DNA of 64,000 bases from Paracyclopina nana (Eukaryota; Arthropoda; Copepoda; Cyclopoida; Cyclopettidae). Both the position numbers and the translations under genes were made by a program. Below are positions 12,201 through 22,602 of this stretch, one piece after another. The notes under the pieces were generated by a model. The model was not told where the DNA came from and did no database searches. It was given only the letters and a program-made list of their open reading frames with translations. The stretch is taken from NCBI GenBank assembly GCA_019096065.1, contig JAGUCH010000002.1, positions 3,794,501 through 3,858,500 of the forward strand. Reading direction: 5' to 3'. The first letter of the stretch is position 1; each line of letters opens with the position of its first letter.

Positions 12201-13191
12201 TTGACAAAGAAGCCTTTAGCAATTAAGGAATATTGGTATTTAGGTGTAACTTTTTTGGCTTCAGTTTTTTTGTTTAATGCTTTATTTCAACTACGTCATG
12301 ATTTTGCTGGACTTTGCTAACTTACCATTTTCCAAGGAGTTTTGGGCTTTTTGTCTTGTATAGGACTTCCTTTTCCACTGATACTGGTTAAGCTATGCCT
12401 CCTTTGTACAAATTTTGGGTGGACATTTGCATAGTAGTCATTGACTTGCGTGTAAGAGGAACTTCTTTTGACAGAAGACCACAGCTCTGCGTTCAGAAAA
12501 TATTGTTGAGTCTCCATCTCAGCATACGGGTCATAGTTGACAATGTTGTCAAAACTGGATTCAATTGATGAAGCTGATTCTGGACTTGCCACCTTCACAA
12601 CTGGAGAGCTTCGACCTGAACTTTTGCGTATCACTTCCTTGACCTTGTTCCAAGTCCGACTTCCACTAGAGCTATAATTAAGCGCATACAAAAATAGAAG
12701 AATATGAAACCAGTAGCTCTTCATGAAATTATACATCAATACCTTCTCCTCCGTCTGCTGACAATGATGCTTTTGACTCTTGCTCAGCTTCATCACTATT
12801 TTGCCTCTGATCTTGGTAATGCAGTAGGGGATACTTGGGCTCATTGATGGCCCTGTTCAAGAATGTTGTGGCCAAGAGGGTTTTATTCAATTCATCTTTT
12901 TGCTCCAATACTGCCACTCTTTCCTGCAATTTTTGCTTCTCCTCATTGACTGCCACCAGCTTATCCAAAAGCTTGCAAAGATTCTCCAGCTGATCCTGAA
13001 AAATGTTCGACATTATGATACTTGGATGCCTCAAAAAGGAATTTTTGGCTTACTGTTGGATGTGGGTGCTTTTGAACATTGCTGGGTTTCCTTGTTTTGC
13101 TTGCCTTACTTGCATTTTTCTTCTTAACTTGCTGAGCAAAAGCCAAAAAGTCTTCCTCTATTTGCAAAGCTTCTTCATAAGTACAAGACAT
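6216..13191 (-). CDS. Large coiled-coil / disordered scaffold-like protein, about 19 exons, with repeated EWE-type motifs
   Basis: Exon 1 is 13054-13191 (MSCTYEEALQIEEDFLAFAQ), exon 2 is 12743-12995 (coiled coil DQLENLCKLLDKLVAVNEEK), and exon 3, about 12326-12672, contains TWNKVKEVIRKSSGR. Further exons include 11976-12092, 11838-11926, 11727-11784, 10830-11054, about 9950-10439, about 9195-9558 and a run of short exons down to the stop at 6216. The middle carries four copies of a hydrophobic-x-x-K-x3-EW/QW motif: DFKKKYEQWQKL, EFRLKVAEWEVR, DFNKKLQEWELK and KFTRKLFEWEER. The rest is Ser-rich and charged, so a cytoplasmic or cytoskeletal scaffold is likely; no catalytic domain is visible and I do not recognise the family. 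Two spots do not close in frame. Exon 11976-12092 is one base short at a four-base T run (12044-12047, plus strand), and the exon 2/exon 3 junction is off by one phase. Exon borders given as about are approximate. Confidence 0.65.
8822..9154. repeat. 171-bp-period tandem duplication in an intron
   Basis: The stretch 8822-8983 recurs at 8993-9154 with one visible mismatch in 162 bases (catcaaaat versus caacaaaat), separated by nine bases. It lies in the roughly 830-bp intron of the scaffold gene. The near identity means a recent local duplication; no coding or transposon feature is seen inside. Confidence 0.95.
11105..11710. mobile_element. Non-autonomous inverted-repeat (hAT-like) element with 8-bp target duplication
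   Basis: The two ends are inverted copies over at least ~45 bases, sharing GTCACTAA, GCCTAAAAT and GTGGGTTTTAGGATCTA. The inside consists of many degenerate copies of a GGGTTTTAA-x-ATCTA unit, in one orientation on the left and the reverse on the right, so the whole can fold back on itself. It is bracketed by the 8-base direct repeat GTACTTTG (11097-11104 and 11711-11718). An 8-base duplication fits the hAT superfamily, though the outermost seven bases of the two ends differ. No transposase. It fills intron 11055-11726 of the scaffold gene; without it the intron would be 58 bp, normal for this locus. Confidence 0.85.
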
Positions 13192-13827
13192 TTTGTGTGA
13201 TTTGGAAATTTGGATTGCTGCCAAAAAAGGCTGTTGCTTTCCAAATTATAATCAAAGAGGTGGCCTTGAATAATTTCCGGTGGAAAGTCAAAATAGCACA
13301 TTTTCTTGTGAAGGAAATTATGGGAACTTGTATATGCTAGGAAAGGTGTACAAAGGGACAGGAAAAACTGCTGTTAATCATGATTTTCTGCGTAACAAAA
13401 GGAGTTAACAATGACGCCATGGATACTAATGCTCATCAAGTATTAGCAAGATTTTGAAGGACCAAATATCAAAGCCTACATCTCTTGCAACAGATTACTA
13501 GAAGAAATATTGCACCTAGCTGATGCCAAAAGCAGATCAAGAAGTGATTTGATTATTGGTATAGAAATGAAATCAACTAGTTTTACCTATATTTGAATAA
13601 TGGGGTAGCAAAGCATTTAAAGTGGATTAAGGAAGAGACTAAAGATGCTTTTAATATAAGCAAACATTTGACCGTTGCAGATTGATCTTCTCTAGGCCTT
13701 TTTATATCACAAATCTATTGGATGATGTCTAAAGAATATGTACTATCTGCTGAGTTTGATTTATTCATTTCACTTCAAGCATTAAACAAAAAGTAGTGCA
13801 AGAAGAGCATTTAGGTAATAAGTGCTA

Positions 13828-15213
13828 TCATAGCAAAGGATAGATTCTTGACAGAAAGCAAACTTCAAAGAAAAAGGTAAGAATAGAACCAGTCACCAAA
13901 CCAACCCCAAATATGATAGCCACTGATGACATCAAGGGTGGGAATAAGACTTCGTTAGAAAAGAGAAGAAATAGTGTAACTATCAAGCAATTCCCAATAA
14001 AAGCTTTCAAAGCTAACAAGTCTGTTCTGCCCAAGGCATAAAAGAGGCTTTGAATTATGAGGCCAAAAGTGAAGATAGCATAGCAAGGCACAAGAGTGTT
14101 CAAGAGCTCAAAAATGAGCTCAGGCTTGTCCGCATTGAGTATTTCTATGATAAACCAGTTCCAGCCAGGAAATGAGCCCATCCAAAGCAAAAGGAGACAT
14201 CCATTGAAAAGCAAGTAGGGAAAGAGAGTCCAAAAGTGAGACTTTTTCTCTGCCTCTGGCTTGCTCAAGCTAGCAGACACATCTTGTTTGATGAGATCAC
14301 TCAGTGGTAAAATGGGCATTAGTAACCAGTTCCATATGAAAGTATTAGCCATCCAGTAAGATCCTTGTTCAGCCATAAGATTCATTGCTCTCATGACCAC
14401 TATGAGATACACTAAATTCCTAATCAGTGAATCCAATCCACTGAAGAATCCAACCTTGCTCCAGCTTTTCAGCCACTTGTAATCATATTGGCTGAACAAT
14501 GATACTAAATTAAACATTACAGAAAAAGTGGATGTCAGTATACCCCTGAAAAATATCGCCATGGGCTGAAAACTCTAGCTTTCTCCAGGTTACCATGAGA
14601 CTTGCAGTGAGTAGGACAAAATTGGTGATACAGCTGGAATATCCAATCCCAAAAGCTTGCAAATCAGCCACTGTGGCCAAGGTGTAGTCCAATGACATGG
14701 ACAAGAGTGAATAAATGACCAAGTTCCATTGCATCATGATGAATAGAAGCATTAGGAACTTAGCCAAGCTTGAGAAAACTATGCTTCCCAACTCAATTCT
14801 CACATACACAACGGTCTGTTCTAATAATGTCTCATTTTACCTTAACCAATGGTAATGCTATGGCAGATGTTAGGCAGCTGAAGCTTAGAATTTTTGCAAG
14901 TTATGATTTACTCAACAATGCATATCTATAAGATGTCATTTTACGCTTACCTGGTGTATGCAATAAATGCAATGATTAGGCCTGTCTTGGTCTTGTTCTT
15001 GGTCTCGGTCAAGTTGGTAATGGAGCATCCAAAGCAAAAGTACAGCGGCATCAAGAGGCTTTCCTCAATCATTTCCAAAATAACATTGACCCAGGCCATT
15101 TGGCTAGCAATTGTTAGCTGATTTTCTGAACTAGAGCCCAAAATGGACGCACGAAATGTCAAGTAAATAGAGGGCATTACCAGTTTTGCCAACAATGCAA
15201 AAATACAGGCCAT
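13828..15213 (-). CDS. MATE-like (MOP superfamily) multispan membrane transporter
   Basis: Four exons, 14951-15213, 14841-14883 (a 43-base microexon), 14544-14815 and 13828-14491, give 1242 bases, an exact 413-residue frame with all phases closing. About ten or more hydrophobic spans are visible. The first part (SENQLTIASQMAWVNVILEM, then EESLLMPLYFCFG) and the centre (SKVGFFSGLDSLIRNLVYL, then a segment with WMANTFIWNWLLMPILPL) resemble MATE efflux-type proteins, which exchange organic cations or drugs for H+ or Na+. Substrate cannot be told. It is somewhat shorter than usual MATEs (440 or more), so an upstream first exon may be missed; the ATG at 15213 is the first usable in-frame one. Family assignment comes from memory of the pattern and is moderate. 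Confidence 0.65.
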
Positions 15214-16090
15214 ACTTGAATTGAGTCAAGGCGGTCTTAATGTTTTCACATGCCATTTTGTCGAATCCAATTGATCCGCACTTTCCAAGAAGAAGGGTAT
15301 TTCACTTTTAATCATGAACAAAGTAAAAATATTGCCCCAATCTTGGTCGCATTTTTTATCTTTATTTGTTCAGACAGAATCACTGTGTCTGCCAGCTGTT
15401 ACTTCATTCGCAGTTCACTTCAGTCACTAGTCAGCTTGGCGCGAAAGCCGGTAAGAAACCGTTTTATCAGGACACGGATCGTTTATGTGACCCGATCAAA
15501 ATACGATCGAAATAACTAAACCTCCTCATTCAAAACATTCTACCAACGCCAAGCGGAAAAATTCGCGTCCAAACATAGGCGAAAATTAAATAAAGGCGAT
15601 GTACCTTTTTTAAGGCAAAATTAAAAAGTAGTAGTATCTCGATCCCTCTATGGCAAGATTTTCACCTTCTATTTTGATGACTTACGTCCGAAGGCTGCCT
15701 CGCTACGCTAGTTGATTGTTATTGTTATGAGTAAGGAGTCAGCGATTTTTTGGGGCAAAAAAATTTAGGTAATTAATGTTTACTTATCTTAAGTCTAAGT
15801 TCTGGCATATTATGTGGAATAAACTTTAAAATCCGTTCTTAAAAGATGTCCGCTTTCCGATAAAAATTGAATCTCATTCAAAGTCTTACGACTTCTTTGA
15901 GTCTCTCATCACCTAGATTTGCTTTAAGTTTAGGTTAGTTGCTCTATTTCCACTTTGATATTATCAAGTTCACGTGAAAAAGAGCTGCAATTGGCATTGC
16001 TGAAATGGAAAACCTAGCACCTGTATTTCAATGGAAGTCTCAAATTCGCCAGTGCTCAGAAAAGAATAAATAAGGCTACAGAGCAGTTTT
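15214..16090. other. Gene-free stretch between MATE-like gene and fucosyltransferase 2
   Basis: Upstream region of the MATE-like gene and 3' flank of fucosyltransferase 2. ORFs here lack coding features; no repeat seen. Confidence 0.5.
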
Positions 16091-17822
16091 TCAGTAATGA
16101 AGTATTCGAAATGCCTTTCCCAAGATGGTGTCTTTTTTCTCTTCTATTTGGGGAATTTTGATGTCGTCATTTGAATGGAAGTAATGTCGGTAGTATCCTT
16201 CCTGGCACAAAAACTCTCCATCGTCATCGAAATACCACCAATCGTAGGCATCTTGATAGGTTTGCCAAGGCTCATTCGGGTTGTGGAGCTTCTCGCAAAG
16301 ACTGCACAAAGGCCAACGTTCATACATTTCGTAATCTTTCCTCCAAGTGAAATAAGAAGCGTATGCAGTCTGTAATGTAAAGCGATAATTGGGGGCACTT
16401 GATTAACCAGGAAAACCTGAATAGTAAGCAAAGCGGCTTACAGGATTTTTGTCTAGGTACATCAAGTGTTCAGTGAGGGCTTTCACCGATTTGAAGTTGT
16501 TCACATCAATGTAGCCCGTGGTGGGCACTAAATGTCTGTAATTGTCGCCGCCCATGACAATGGGCACAATGGGCAGCCTCAGAGTCCTGAAGAACTTTTC
16601 CGTTACATAGTCAGGGCACAGAGCATTTTCAAACGCCAGGTAGAATTTGTAGTCGTAAGCCAATGTATCGAAGCAATCTTTGCCTTCGCAGGGCAAATCG
16701 CCGCAATGACCATACACGTGGACATCGATGTATTCTTGCATAATTCGTACGTAGTCTTCTCTCCTTGAATGAGTGTGACAGTTGGACACAACCCAAAATA
16801 CCAGCTTGCTTTTGCTAGACCTAAAAACAAACAGATTTGTACTGCAACATTGGGTGCATTGGAAAGCTATTCATATTGTGATAGTGAATGAATTACATGG
16901 CAAGCACTGTTCTTTTTTCCGAACCTCACTAACTAATGTACCATTTTGAAATAGAATGTATGGCATGAATGTACGTTTCCTCACTTAGTAGTGTATCAGG
17001 TTGCAGGATAAAAATACTTGCGCTAACAAGTTAAGTGAGCAGACTTGCGTAATAGCACGAAACGCAGTATCTTACAAGTTAAACTTGGAGGGCATCTTGT
17101 TCGGACGTAGGCCCATGATTTGCTTCAGCTGCTGCTTCTTAGTCTGGTCATTTTTGGGTATTATGAAACTGTTAGGATTCAACAGGTCGCTGTCATGCCG
17201 ATACGTCCAAGTCCAGTTGAAAAAATTACTGCGAAAGCATTATTTGCGGATTTCACAGAGATTAATCAGTAGTACTCCAGCAGTATTTACTTTGAGAGGA
17301 ATTGCCTGTTAATCCAAGGAGGATCCAAGTGTGGCCAAGGAGCTTCTCGTATTGACATGATGTATCTTTGTTGAGGCTTTCGCTGTTTGGGCACAATCCT
17401 GTCTGCAAACTTAAATTAAAAGTGCTGGTATTAAATGTCTGCCAGAATAAATATTAGCCCCTCTCACCTCGTCACTTCTGAAGGACGGAGCAGTGAAGAT
17501 TATGGCATCAAACCGATCTTGAGCATTGGGAGCAAAAAAGTCCTCGTTTTGAGTGTAATAGCAATCCGATTGGAAGCAGCCATTGAATTCTCGAAAGCCC
17601 TCGTGTATGCCAAATGGTGGCATATTGTCAGTTGAAGGAATTTGGTAGATAACTTTCGTATTGTTGGTGAAGCCCACATTCTTCCCTGGCTGCAAACCGT
17701 TCATAATTCGTTATGATTTATGTATAAATATATGTGTGTCTTACAATATTCTTGTTTTGAGCTGGTGAAGCAGCAAGAAGAATGAAGAGAATCCATCCAA
17801 GGCAAAAATTTGGTCTGATCAT
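16091..17822 (-). CDS. Alpha-1,3-fucosyltransferase (GT10 family), second copy, one-base frame break
   Basis: Six exons: 17745-17822, 17468-17689, 17291-17409, 17076-17229, 16442-16820 and 16091-16369. Exon 1 encodes the hydrophobic N-terminus (CLGWILFILLAA), a signal anchor or signal peptide. The GT10 core follows: FDAIIFTAP, PQQRYIM, FFNWTWTYRHDSDL, SNCHTHSRRE and the GDP-fucose signature FYLAFENALCPDYVTEKFF, then IVPIVMGGDNY. The predicted reaction is GDP-fucose to glycan GlcNAc in the Golgi. The exon sum is one base over a multiple of three. The 17291-17409 to 17076-17229 junction misses by exactly one base beside a seven-A run (plus strand 17220-17226); with one base fewer the frame gives 409 residues with every other junction in phase. 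It is clearly a divergent paralog of the gene at 3.3-4.9 kb, but with more introns. Confidence 0.85.
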
Positions 17823-18289
17823 AGAAGCAAATTCATGTCAACAACTGTGCTGTCAGCTTACAGTATTCAACTACTAAATATTTAGCTGCTTCAGTATATT
17901 TTATTACACATGTGACAAGTGTGTTTTTGCTATTGGAAATGGTAAATACAACAATTTCCACAAGATCCATATTGATTTACAACGCTGTGCACAAAGAGGA
18001 TACTACTATTTTACCGTATAGAATATGGTGTTGCTGCTGTTCACCACTACACACGCCATTCCTTTTTTGATGTACTTAACTGAAAGCTTGTTTTTATCAC
18101 ATTCTATTCTTAACTCATTGTTTTCAGCTAGCTATAGTTGTGGGTGGAAGGGGGATTTTATGTGTGTTTTGAAAAATGAGATCTAATTATATTCTGGCAT
18201 TCATGACAATAATTCATTCGTGTTCATGAGTACAGTAGAATTGAGGCAAAAATGAAATGATATTGTGGACTTTTCACTGTATTCCTCAG
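17823..18289. other. Gene-free stretch
   Basis: Upstream side of fucosyltransferase 2; AT-rich, nothing recognised before the inverted paralog remnant. Confidence 0.5.
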
Positions 18290-18493
18290 GATTTTTCACT
18301 TTGTCTTCTTGGGTCAGGGTACTTTTGTTGGCTAGCTTCAATTTGCTTACTTGGGTGAGTTGTTTCCTACCTACTTGTTGAGTTGCATATTGGATAGCGG
18401 TTCTCAAAATTGCACCAAAATGAGAAGAAGGTCTAGATTTCGCATGCCTGGTTCCAAGTACGTTTGAGGATGAAATGAGCATTGGAGTACACT
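18290..18493 (-). pseudogene. Broken inverted copy of the 5' end of the secreted gene at 18850
   Basis: On the minus strand the sequence from 18493 leftward matches the plus strand from about 18804: TGTACTCCAATGCTCATT, then CATGCGAAATCTAG and the signal-peptide codons, on to the CAACAAA...CCCTGACC region. The copy starts MRNLDLLLILVQF and then meets TGA where the intact copy has TGC, with another stop soon after. The two copies face away from each other with about 310 bp between them. Similarity fades near 18290, so only the 5' part is preserved. Confidence 0.75.
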
Positions 18494-18849
18494 AAAAAAG
18501 AAGGGAGCATTTTTACATCTTGTTGGAATAATATCCTCCTTTGTGTCACTAATCAGCTCTTGTGGCTGACAAGAGTGCTTGTGTGCTACTAGAGTTGGTA
18601 GAAGTGTTGTGTACATGTAAAATCAACTTGAAATTCAGCGTTTTTTGAGTGGCTCCAGATCATCCTCTCGGCTTATATTGCCATGCTAAAAAACGTGCAG
18701 GTAATTGTGCGTCGCAACTAGATTCTTCTGTAGTATTCCTCTGCCGTGGAGATCTCTTCACCAAATCGTAGCTGCTCTCTTCTGCTCAAGCTCCTTTTTT
18801 TGATGTACTCCAATGCTCATTCCATCCTCAAACTCAGCTGGAACCAGAC

Positions 18850-19464
18850 ATGCGAAATCTAGTCCTTTTTCTCCTCTTGGTGCAATTTTGCAAATCCGCA
18901 GTCCAGTGTAACTCCTTCGGCAGGAAACAGCCCAGACCAGTTCACAAATTGAGGCATGCCAACAAACATGCCCTGACCGATGAAGACCACAGTACTGACG
19001 ATGATCCTCACATTTCCTCCACCGCAACATCAACCACTACGAAAAGTCCGCTGGTTGAAGAAGGATCGTTGTTTCCCTGTGATTCCTTTCTCTGCCTCCT
19101 TGAGAAATTCGAGGTGCTCAAGGGTCCCAAGCGTGGCCAATTGTTGCTCAGACAATATTCAGACTCTGAGAAGTTTCAGCACAGAAATTGCAGGGACTTT
19201 GAGTGTTGGCTTCGACTTTTCAACATCAGGAAAAAGTCGTACGGCTTTGAAATGAGCATTCCCCAGCTCGAACCCCAACCTGCAGTGCCAAAAAGCTCGT
19301 CAGACTTCAGCATGTTCATGAGCAAACTTCAAACGACAACGGAAGCAACAGAAGCACCTGAAGGCAGCAAAGTTGAAACCACGACGACGACCACGACAAC
19401 CTCGAAAAGTGACGAAGATTTTTCAAACCTCACTCAAGACGATTTTTACAGCCTATTCGATTGA
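18850..19464 (+). CDS. Secreted Thr-rich protein, 204 residues, unknown function
   Basis: A single open exon from the ATG at 18850. MRNLVLFLLLVQFCKSAVQC is a clear signal peptide. It is followed by a basic stretch (FGRKQPRPVHKLRHANKHAL), an acidic/Thr spacer, a small central region with four cysteines (FPCDSFLCLLEKFEV and RNCRDFECWLRLFN) and a Thr tail (TTTTTTTTSKSDEDF) ending YSLFD. The Cys pattern suggests a small disulfide-bonded core flanked by disordered, probably O-glycosylated ends. TTTTTTTGATG upstream aligns with TTTTTTAG in the inverted copy, so an upstream non-coding exon is possible. No family recognised. Confidence 0.65.
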   Translation: MRNLVLFLLLVQFCKSAVQCNSFGRKQPRPVHKLRHANKHALTDEDHSTDDDPHISSTATSTTTKSPLVEEGSLFPCDSFLCLLEKFEVLKGPKRGQLLLRQYSDSEKFQHRNCRDFECWLRLFNIRKKSYGFEMSIPQLEPQPAVPKSSSDFSMFMSKLQTTTEATEAPEGSKVETTTTTTTTSKSDEDFSNLTQDDFYSLFD

Positions 19465-19989
19465 AGTAATAATACCTATTTATAAACCGAAAAATGCTAT
19501 CTAAAGTATATTTTGCACCATGTAATGATAATACAGTCGATTCATCTATTCTGAAATACAAAAACAACTGATACATTAATCCTCGTTCATTAATCTGTCT
19601 TCACGCATAAGTAGACGATGATTATGGGAATGGGAGTACGTAGAAATCTGTGTTACCCAACGTACTGCTTTCTTCGCGATTGGCATTTCAGATTTAGCTA
19701 AAAGAGCATCAATTGGAGCAAGCTCACCTCGATTTCAGTTTTTTTTTCGAGGACAAATCCAGAAAAATTCGTGTCCTCAATTTAGACTGCAAAAATGGAA
19801 GTATTTCCAGCAAAATATTAGCTTTGCATCCCTGCGCTATTGGCTGTAGCACGTAAGCGCAACTTTGTGTACTGCAATTGGCCTCTTGGTCCGCATTCGA
19901 GAATTGGAGAGAAACCTAATACGAATGACGCAGTTAGGATCATCAGCCAAACCTCAATATTACGAATTGAAGAGAAGGGCGGGAAAAGT
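19465..19989. other. Gene-free stretch up to the retroelement
   Basis: 3' flank of the secreted gene with AT-rich sequence; nothing recognised before the GTTT that precedes the retroelement. Confidence 0.5.
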
Positions 19990-19993
19990 GTTT

Positions 19994-20035
19994 TGTAGCA
20001 GGATCCCGAGCCTGCGTACCTTCGCTCCCGCCTCC
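19994..20035 (+). repeat. 5' LTR start, shares only ~42 bases with the 3' LTR
   Basis: TGTAGCAGGATCCCGAGCCT and the following ~22 bases match the start of the 3' LTR with two mismatches, then similarity stops. I could not find the matching CTACA end of a 5' LTR, nor a clear primer binding site. The 5' LTR may extend to about 21048, after the TATA box, but then its length differs greatly from the 197-base 3' LTR. Confidence 0.6.
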
Positions 20036-20986
20036 ATCCCTGGGGAAGTCGTTGTTTCCGACAACGACCAAATAAGACCGGGGAGAGGAAGCAATATTAG
20101 TGCGTTCCGGCTGAAAGTATGCCACGAACACCAACCTCACCCTCGCTGAGGCTACGGTGGCTGAGGCTACCAGAAGCTCACGAGAGGGAGCAGCTTGGGC
20201 AGCAGATCCCGCCACCCGCGTCGTCCCCCGAGACACCGAGTGCGGATGCTGTGCCCCCTGGGTCCAAACACCAGGACCGTTTCCGCGTCGAGGCCGGGTG
20301 CCCTTGGGAAGAGGCCATCTACCCCGGACCACCGGAAGCGCATAACACAGTGGGCATCGCATCACTCAACGGAAAAGTGTAACGAGCCACTAAATGAGAG
20401 CTAGTCACTATACATGCATCGCAAATGCTAATAAATCAAATTCGATCAGCACGATCAATTCTCTGCTCATTCTCATGCTCCCAATTCGATTCGAATACCT
20501 GCGCAGCGAACTGCCGGGTCGGCCACACCCCCGCACGTCACGATCGACGGCCTCGAGGCCGCGGTCGCCCAGAAGCCACACAGGGCGGGCCAGCAACCCC
20601 CTGAGGCAGAGCCAGAGCCGCTCCATTTCAATGCATTCAATGCATAATTGCTGCTGCTGCAATTTACGCATCGGCCATCTTGCAGTGAGGCAAGAGAGCG
20701 CCAATAAACAAGCCGTAAAACTGGCCCCTTTATGAGGGCTGCATGCTGTGCTTCACATGTGCAAGGCAATTATCAAGATTGTCTGTCAACGCACTAAAAG
20801 CCATTATTCTCGCATGCACAGCAGTCGCTCCAAACAACCTTCTTGTTTTACGATCGTCAAAATCTCCTATCGAGGACCGGATCGCACAAACAATTTCAAT
20901 TGCCATGCTAAAACGATCACCCGAGGGTCGGAAAAATGCAGCGGATGCTGCGGGTGAGCGGCCGCTGCACAGGGGATGAGAGAGGC

Positions 20987-20994
20987 TATAAAAG
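20987..20994 (+). promoter_or_regulatory. TATA box of the retroelement
   Basis: TATAAAAG, about 170 bases before the gag ATG and about 25-30 bases upstream of a plausible start around CACAGTTC. It is the only strong core promoter motif before gag. Confidence 0.55.
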
Positions 20995-21157
20995 ATCGAG
21001 TACCAGGGGGAAAAGACACAGTTCTTTGGATTCACTCCAAGTTGTTACACCCCTGCTCTCGCGCTTTTTACGCCACTCTCGGTAAATATTCATTCACTTA
21101 CTTTCACCAAGGCCTTAAGCCAACCCCTTTCGCTTCTGCAGCCGCCGCTCATTCATC

Positions 21158-22528
21158 ATGCCTGTCGAACGATCTCCTCCTCACACCTCCGCGAACGAGG
21201 AGCTCGGGGCGTCCCCAGACAGCCACGAGTTGGGGCCACACCCCACCGGGCTCCAACAACGCTTCGAAGCCGATTTAAGCACCCTCGGGGCCCACGGGGC
21301 CGCCGCCGGGAGCCGCCCTGGCCTAGACCCTCTTGGGTTTCCGCTGAACCAAGGATCGGCCGTTGAGGCCGCTACCGGGACCAGGCCTCGCCCCGGGTCC
21401 GGGGCTAGAACGGATCCGCCCAACCAACCAGCTGAGACCAACCCGGCTGGCGCCAACCCCGACACTGAGGGGCTGTCGCAGTCGATGCTGCTGCAATTCC
21501 TGAAGTCCATAGAGGCCCAGCGGCAGGCGGATGCACAGGCCCGCAAACAGGAGGCCGAGCTACGGCTCCTGGAGATCAACACCCGCCGTCTCGAGGCTGA
21601 AAACGCCGCTGCTCGTTCTGGGCGCAAGCGCAAACTCGAAAAGTTCGAGGACACGGAAGCTGACAAGTGGCTCACCTTCCGCCTTCATGTGGAAGCCACC
21701 TTCTTGGGGTCCAAGGACACCGAGGCCACCAAGAAACTGGAGGTTAAGCATGCCATGGTGGGTGCGGCACTTCGCACTATCAATGAGGTAGATCTGTTCC
21801 TGACGGACGAAAGCTTCACCCTCAAGCACCTGCTCGACGCCTACGAGAGGTTCTTCGTCACCGCCACGTCGTCCCAGGTGGCCCGTATAGCCCTCGAAAC
21901 GGCCCATCAGCGCTCTGATGAAGGGATTCCCCAATGGCACGCTAGACTGCGTAGCATCTTCGTCCGCGCCAAGCCTGAGCTGGCCAAGGAGGTCGAGACC
22001 TACCCCGACTTGATCCGTATGTTTGTGACCAAGCTTCATCGCAAGGATGTGGTCATGGGCATCGCCGGGCACAAATTCACCACCATGGCCGATGCCTTGG
22101 AAGCCGCCAGTCAAGCTGAATGTTGGTTGTCGTTGGGGCAAGGTAAAGGCCGCGTTGCCGCCATGATTCCCGGAACCGGCGACGACTCCACGATCGTATG
22201 CTTCTACTGTGAGCGTAAGGGCCACCGCAAGAGCGAATGCAGGACCCTCGACTCCGACAAACGTACTGGCCGCTACGACTCCAAGATCGACAAGTGGGCT
22301 CACGCAGCTTCCCTCAACAAGGACCAGGTGGGTCGAGGGCAGAGTTCCCGAGGTCGAGGACGAAGGCGCGCCTCCGACCAGAAAAGGACCTCCGATCGGC
22401 AAGGCTCGTCGGGCAAGACCAACAAGAAGGCTCGAGTCAATGAAATCTACGAGGCCACGCCCAAGGAGGAACCCGAATCCGAGGTCTCGGATGATGCGGC
22501 ACCGGGAAACGACTCGACCCGGTTGTAG
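21158..22528 (+). CDS. gag: Retroelement Gag polyprotein
   Basis: 456 residues from the ATG at 21158. The first ~110 residues are Pro/Gly-rich and disordered; a charged helix (about 115-165) precedes a helical capsid-like region (about 165-325). A single zinc knuckle of the exact CX2CX4HX4C form (C348, C351, H356, C361) and a basic tail suit RNA binding. Gag should form the particle that packages element RNA. The stop at 22526-22528 lies in the loop of the frameshift hairpin, and the pol frame is already open 85 bases before gag ends. Confidence 0.9.
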   Translation: MPVERSPPHTSANEELGASPDSHELGPHPTGLQQRFEADLSTLGAHGAAAGSRPGLDPLGFPLNQGSAVEAATGTRPRPGSGARTDPPNQPAETNPAGANPDTEGLSQSMLLQFLKSIEAQRQADAQARKQEAELRLLEINTRRLEAENAAARSGRKRKLEKFEDTEADKWLTFRLHVEATFLGSKDTEATKKLEVKHAMVGAALRTINEVDLFLTDESFTLKHLLDAYERFFVTATSSQVARIALETAHQRSDEGIPQWHARLRSIFVRAKPELAKEVETYPDLIRMFVTKLHRKDVVMGIAGHKFTTMADALEAASQAECWLSLGQGKGRVAAMIPGTGDDSTIVCFYCERKGHRKSECRTLDSDKRTGRYDSKIDKWAHAASLNKDQVGRGQSSRGRGRRRASDQKRTSDRQGSSGKTNKKARVNEIYEATPKEEPESEVSDDAAPGNDSTRL

Positions 22529-22545
22529 AGAGCTCCAGCCGGGTC
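22504..22545 (+). promoter_or_regulatory. Programmed -1 ribosomal frameshift signal between gag and pol
   Basis: G GGA AAC at 22504-22510 sits in the gag reading phase and is a canonical X XXY YYZ slippery heptamer. A five-base spacer (22511-22515) leads to a perfect seven-pair stem, GACCCGG (22516-22522) with CCGGGTC (22539-22545), and a 16-base loop that contains the gag stop. Pol is in the -1 frame and open across this site (from 22444), so slippage gives Gag-Pol. The same heptamer is known from gag-pro of type D retroviruses. Confidence 0.85.
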
Positions 22546-22602
22546 CCCTCACCTTCCTCCATATTAGCAGCTCTCGACCACATCGCCAGCCATCAACGAT
22601 TC

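Noticed and set aside
21560-22552. 330-codon minus-strand ORF opposite gag
   Set aside because: GC-rich antisense shadow of the gag frame, no domain and no counterpart in such elements.
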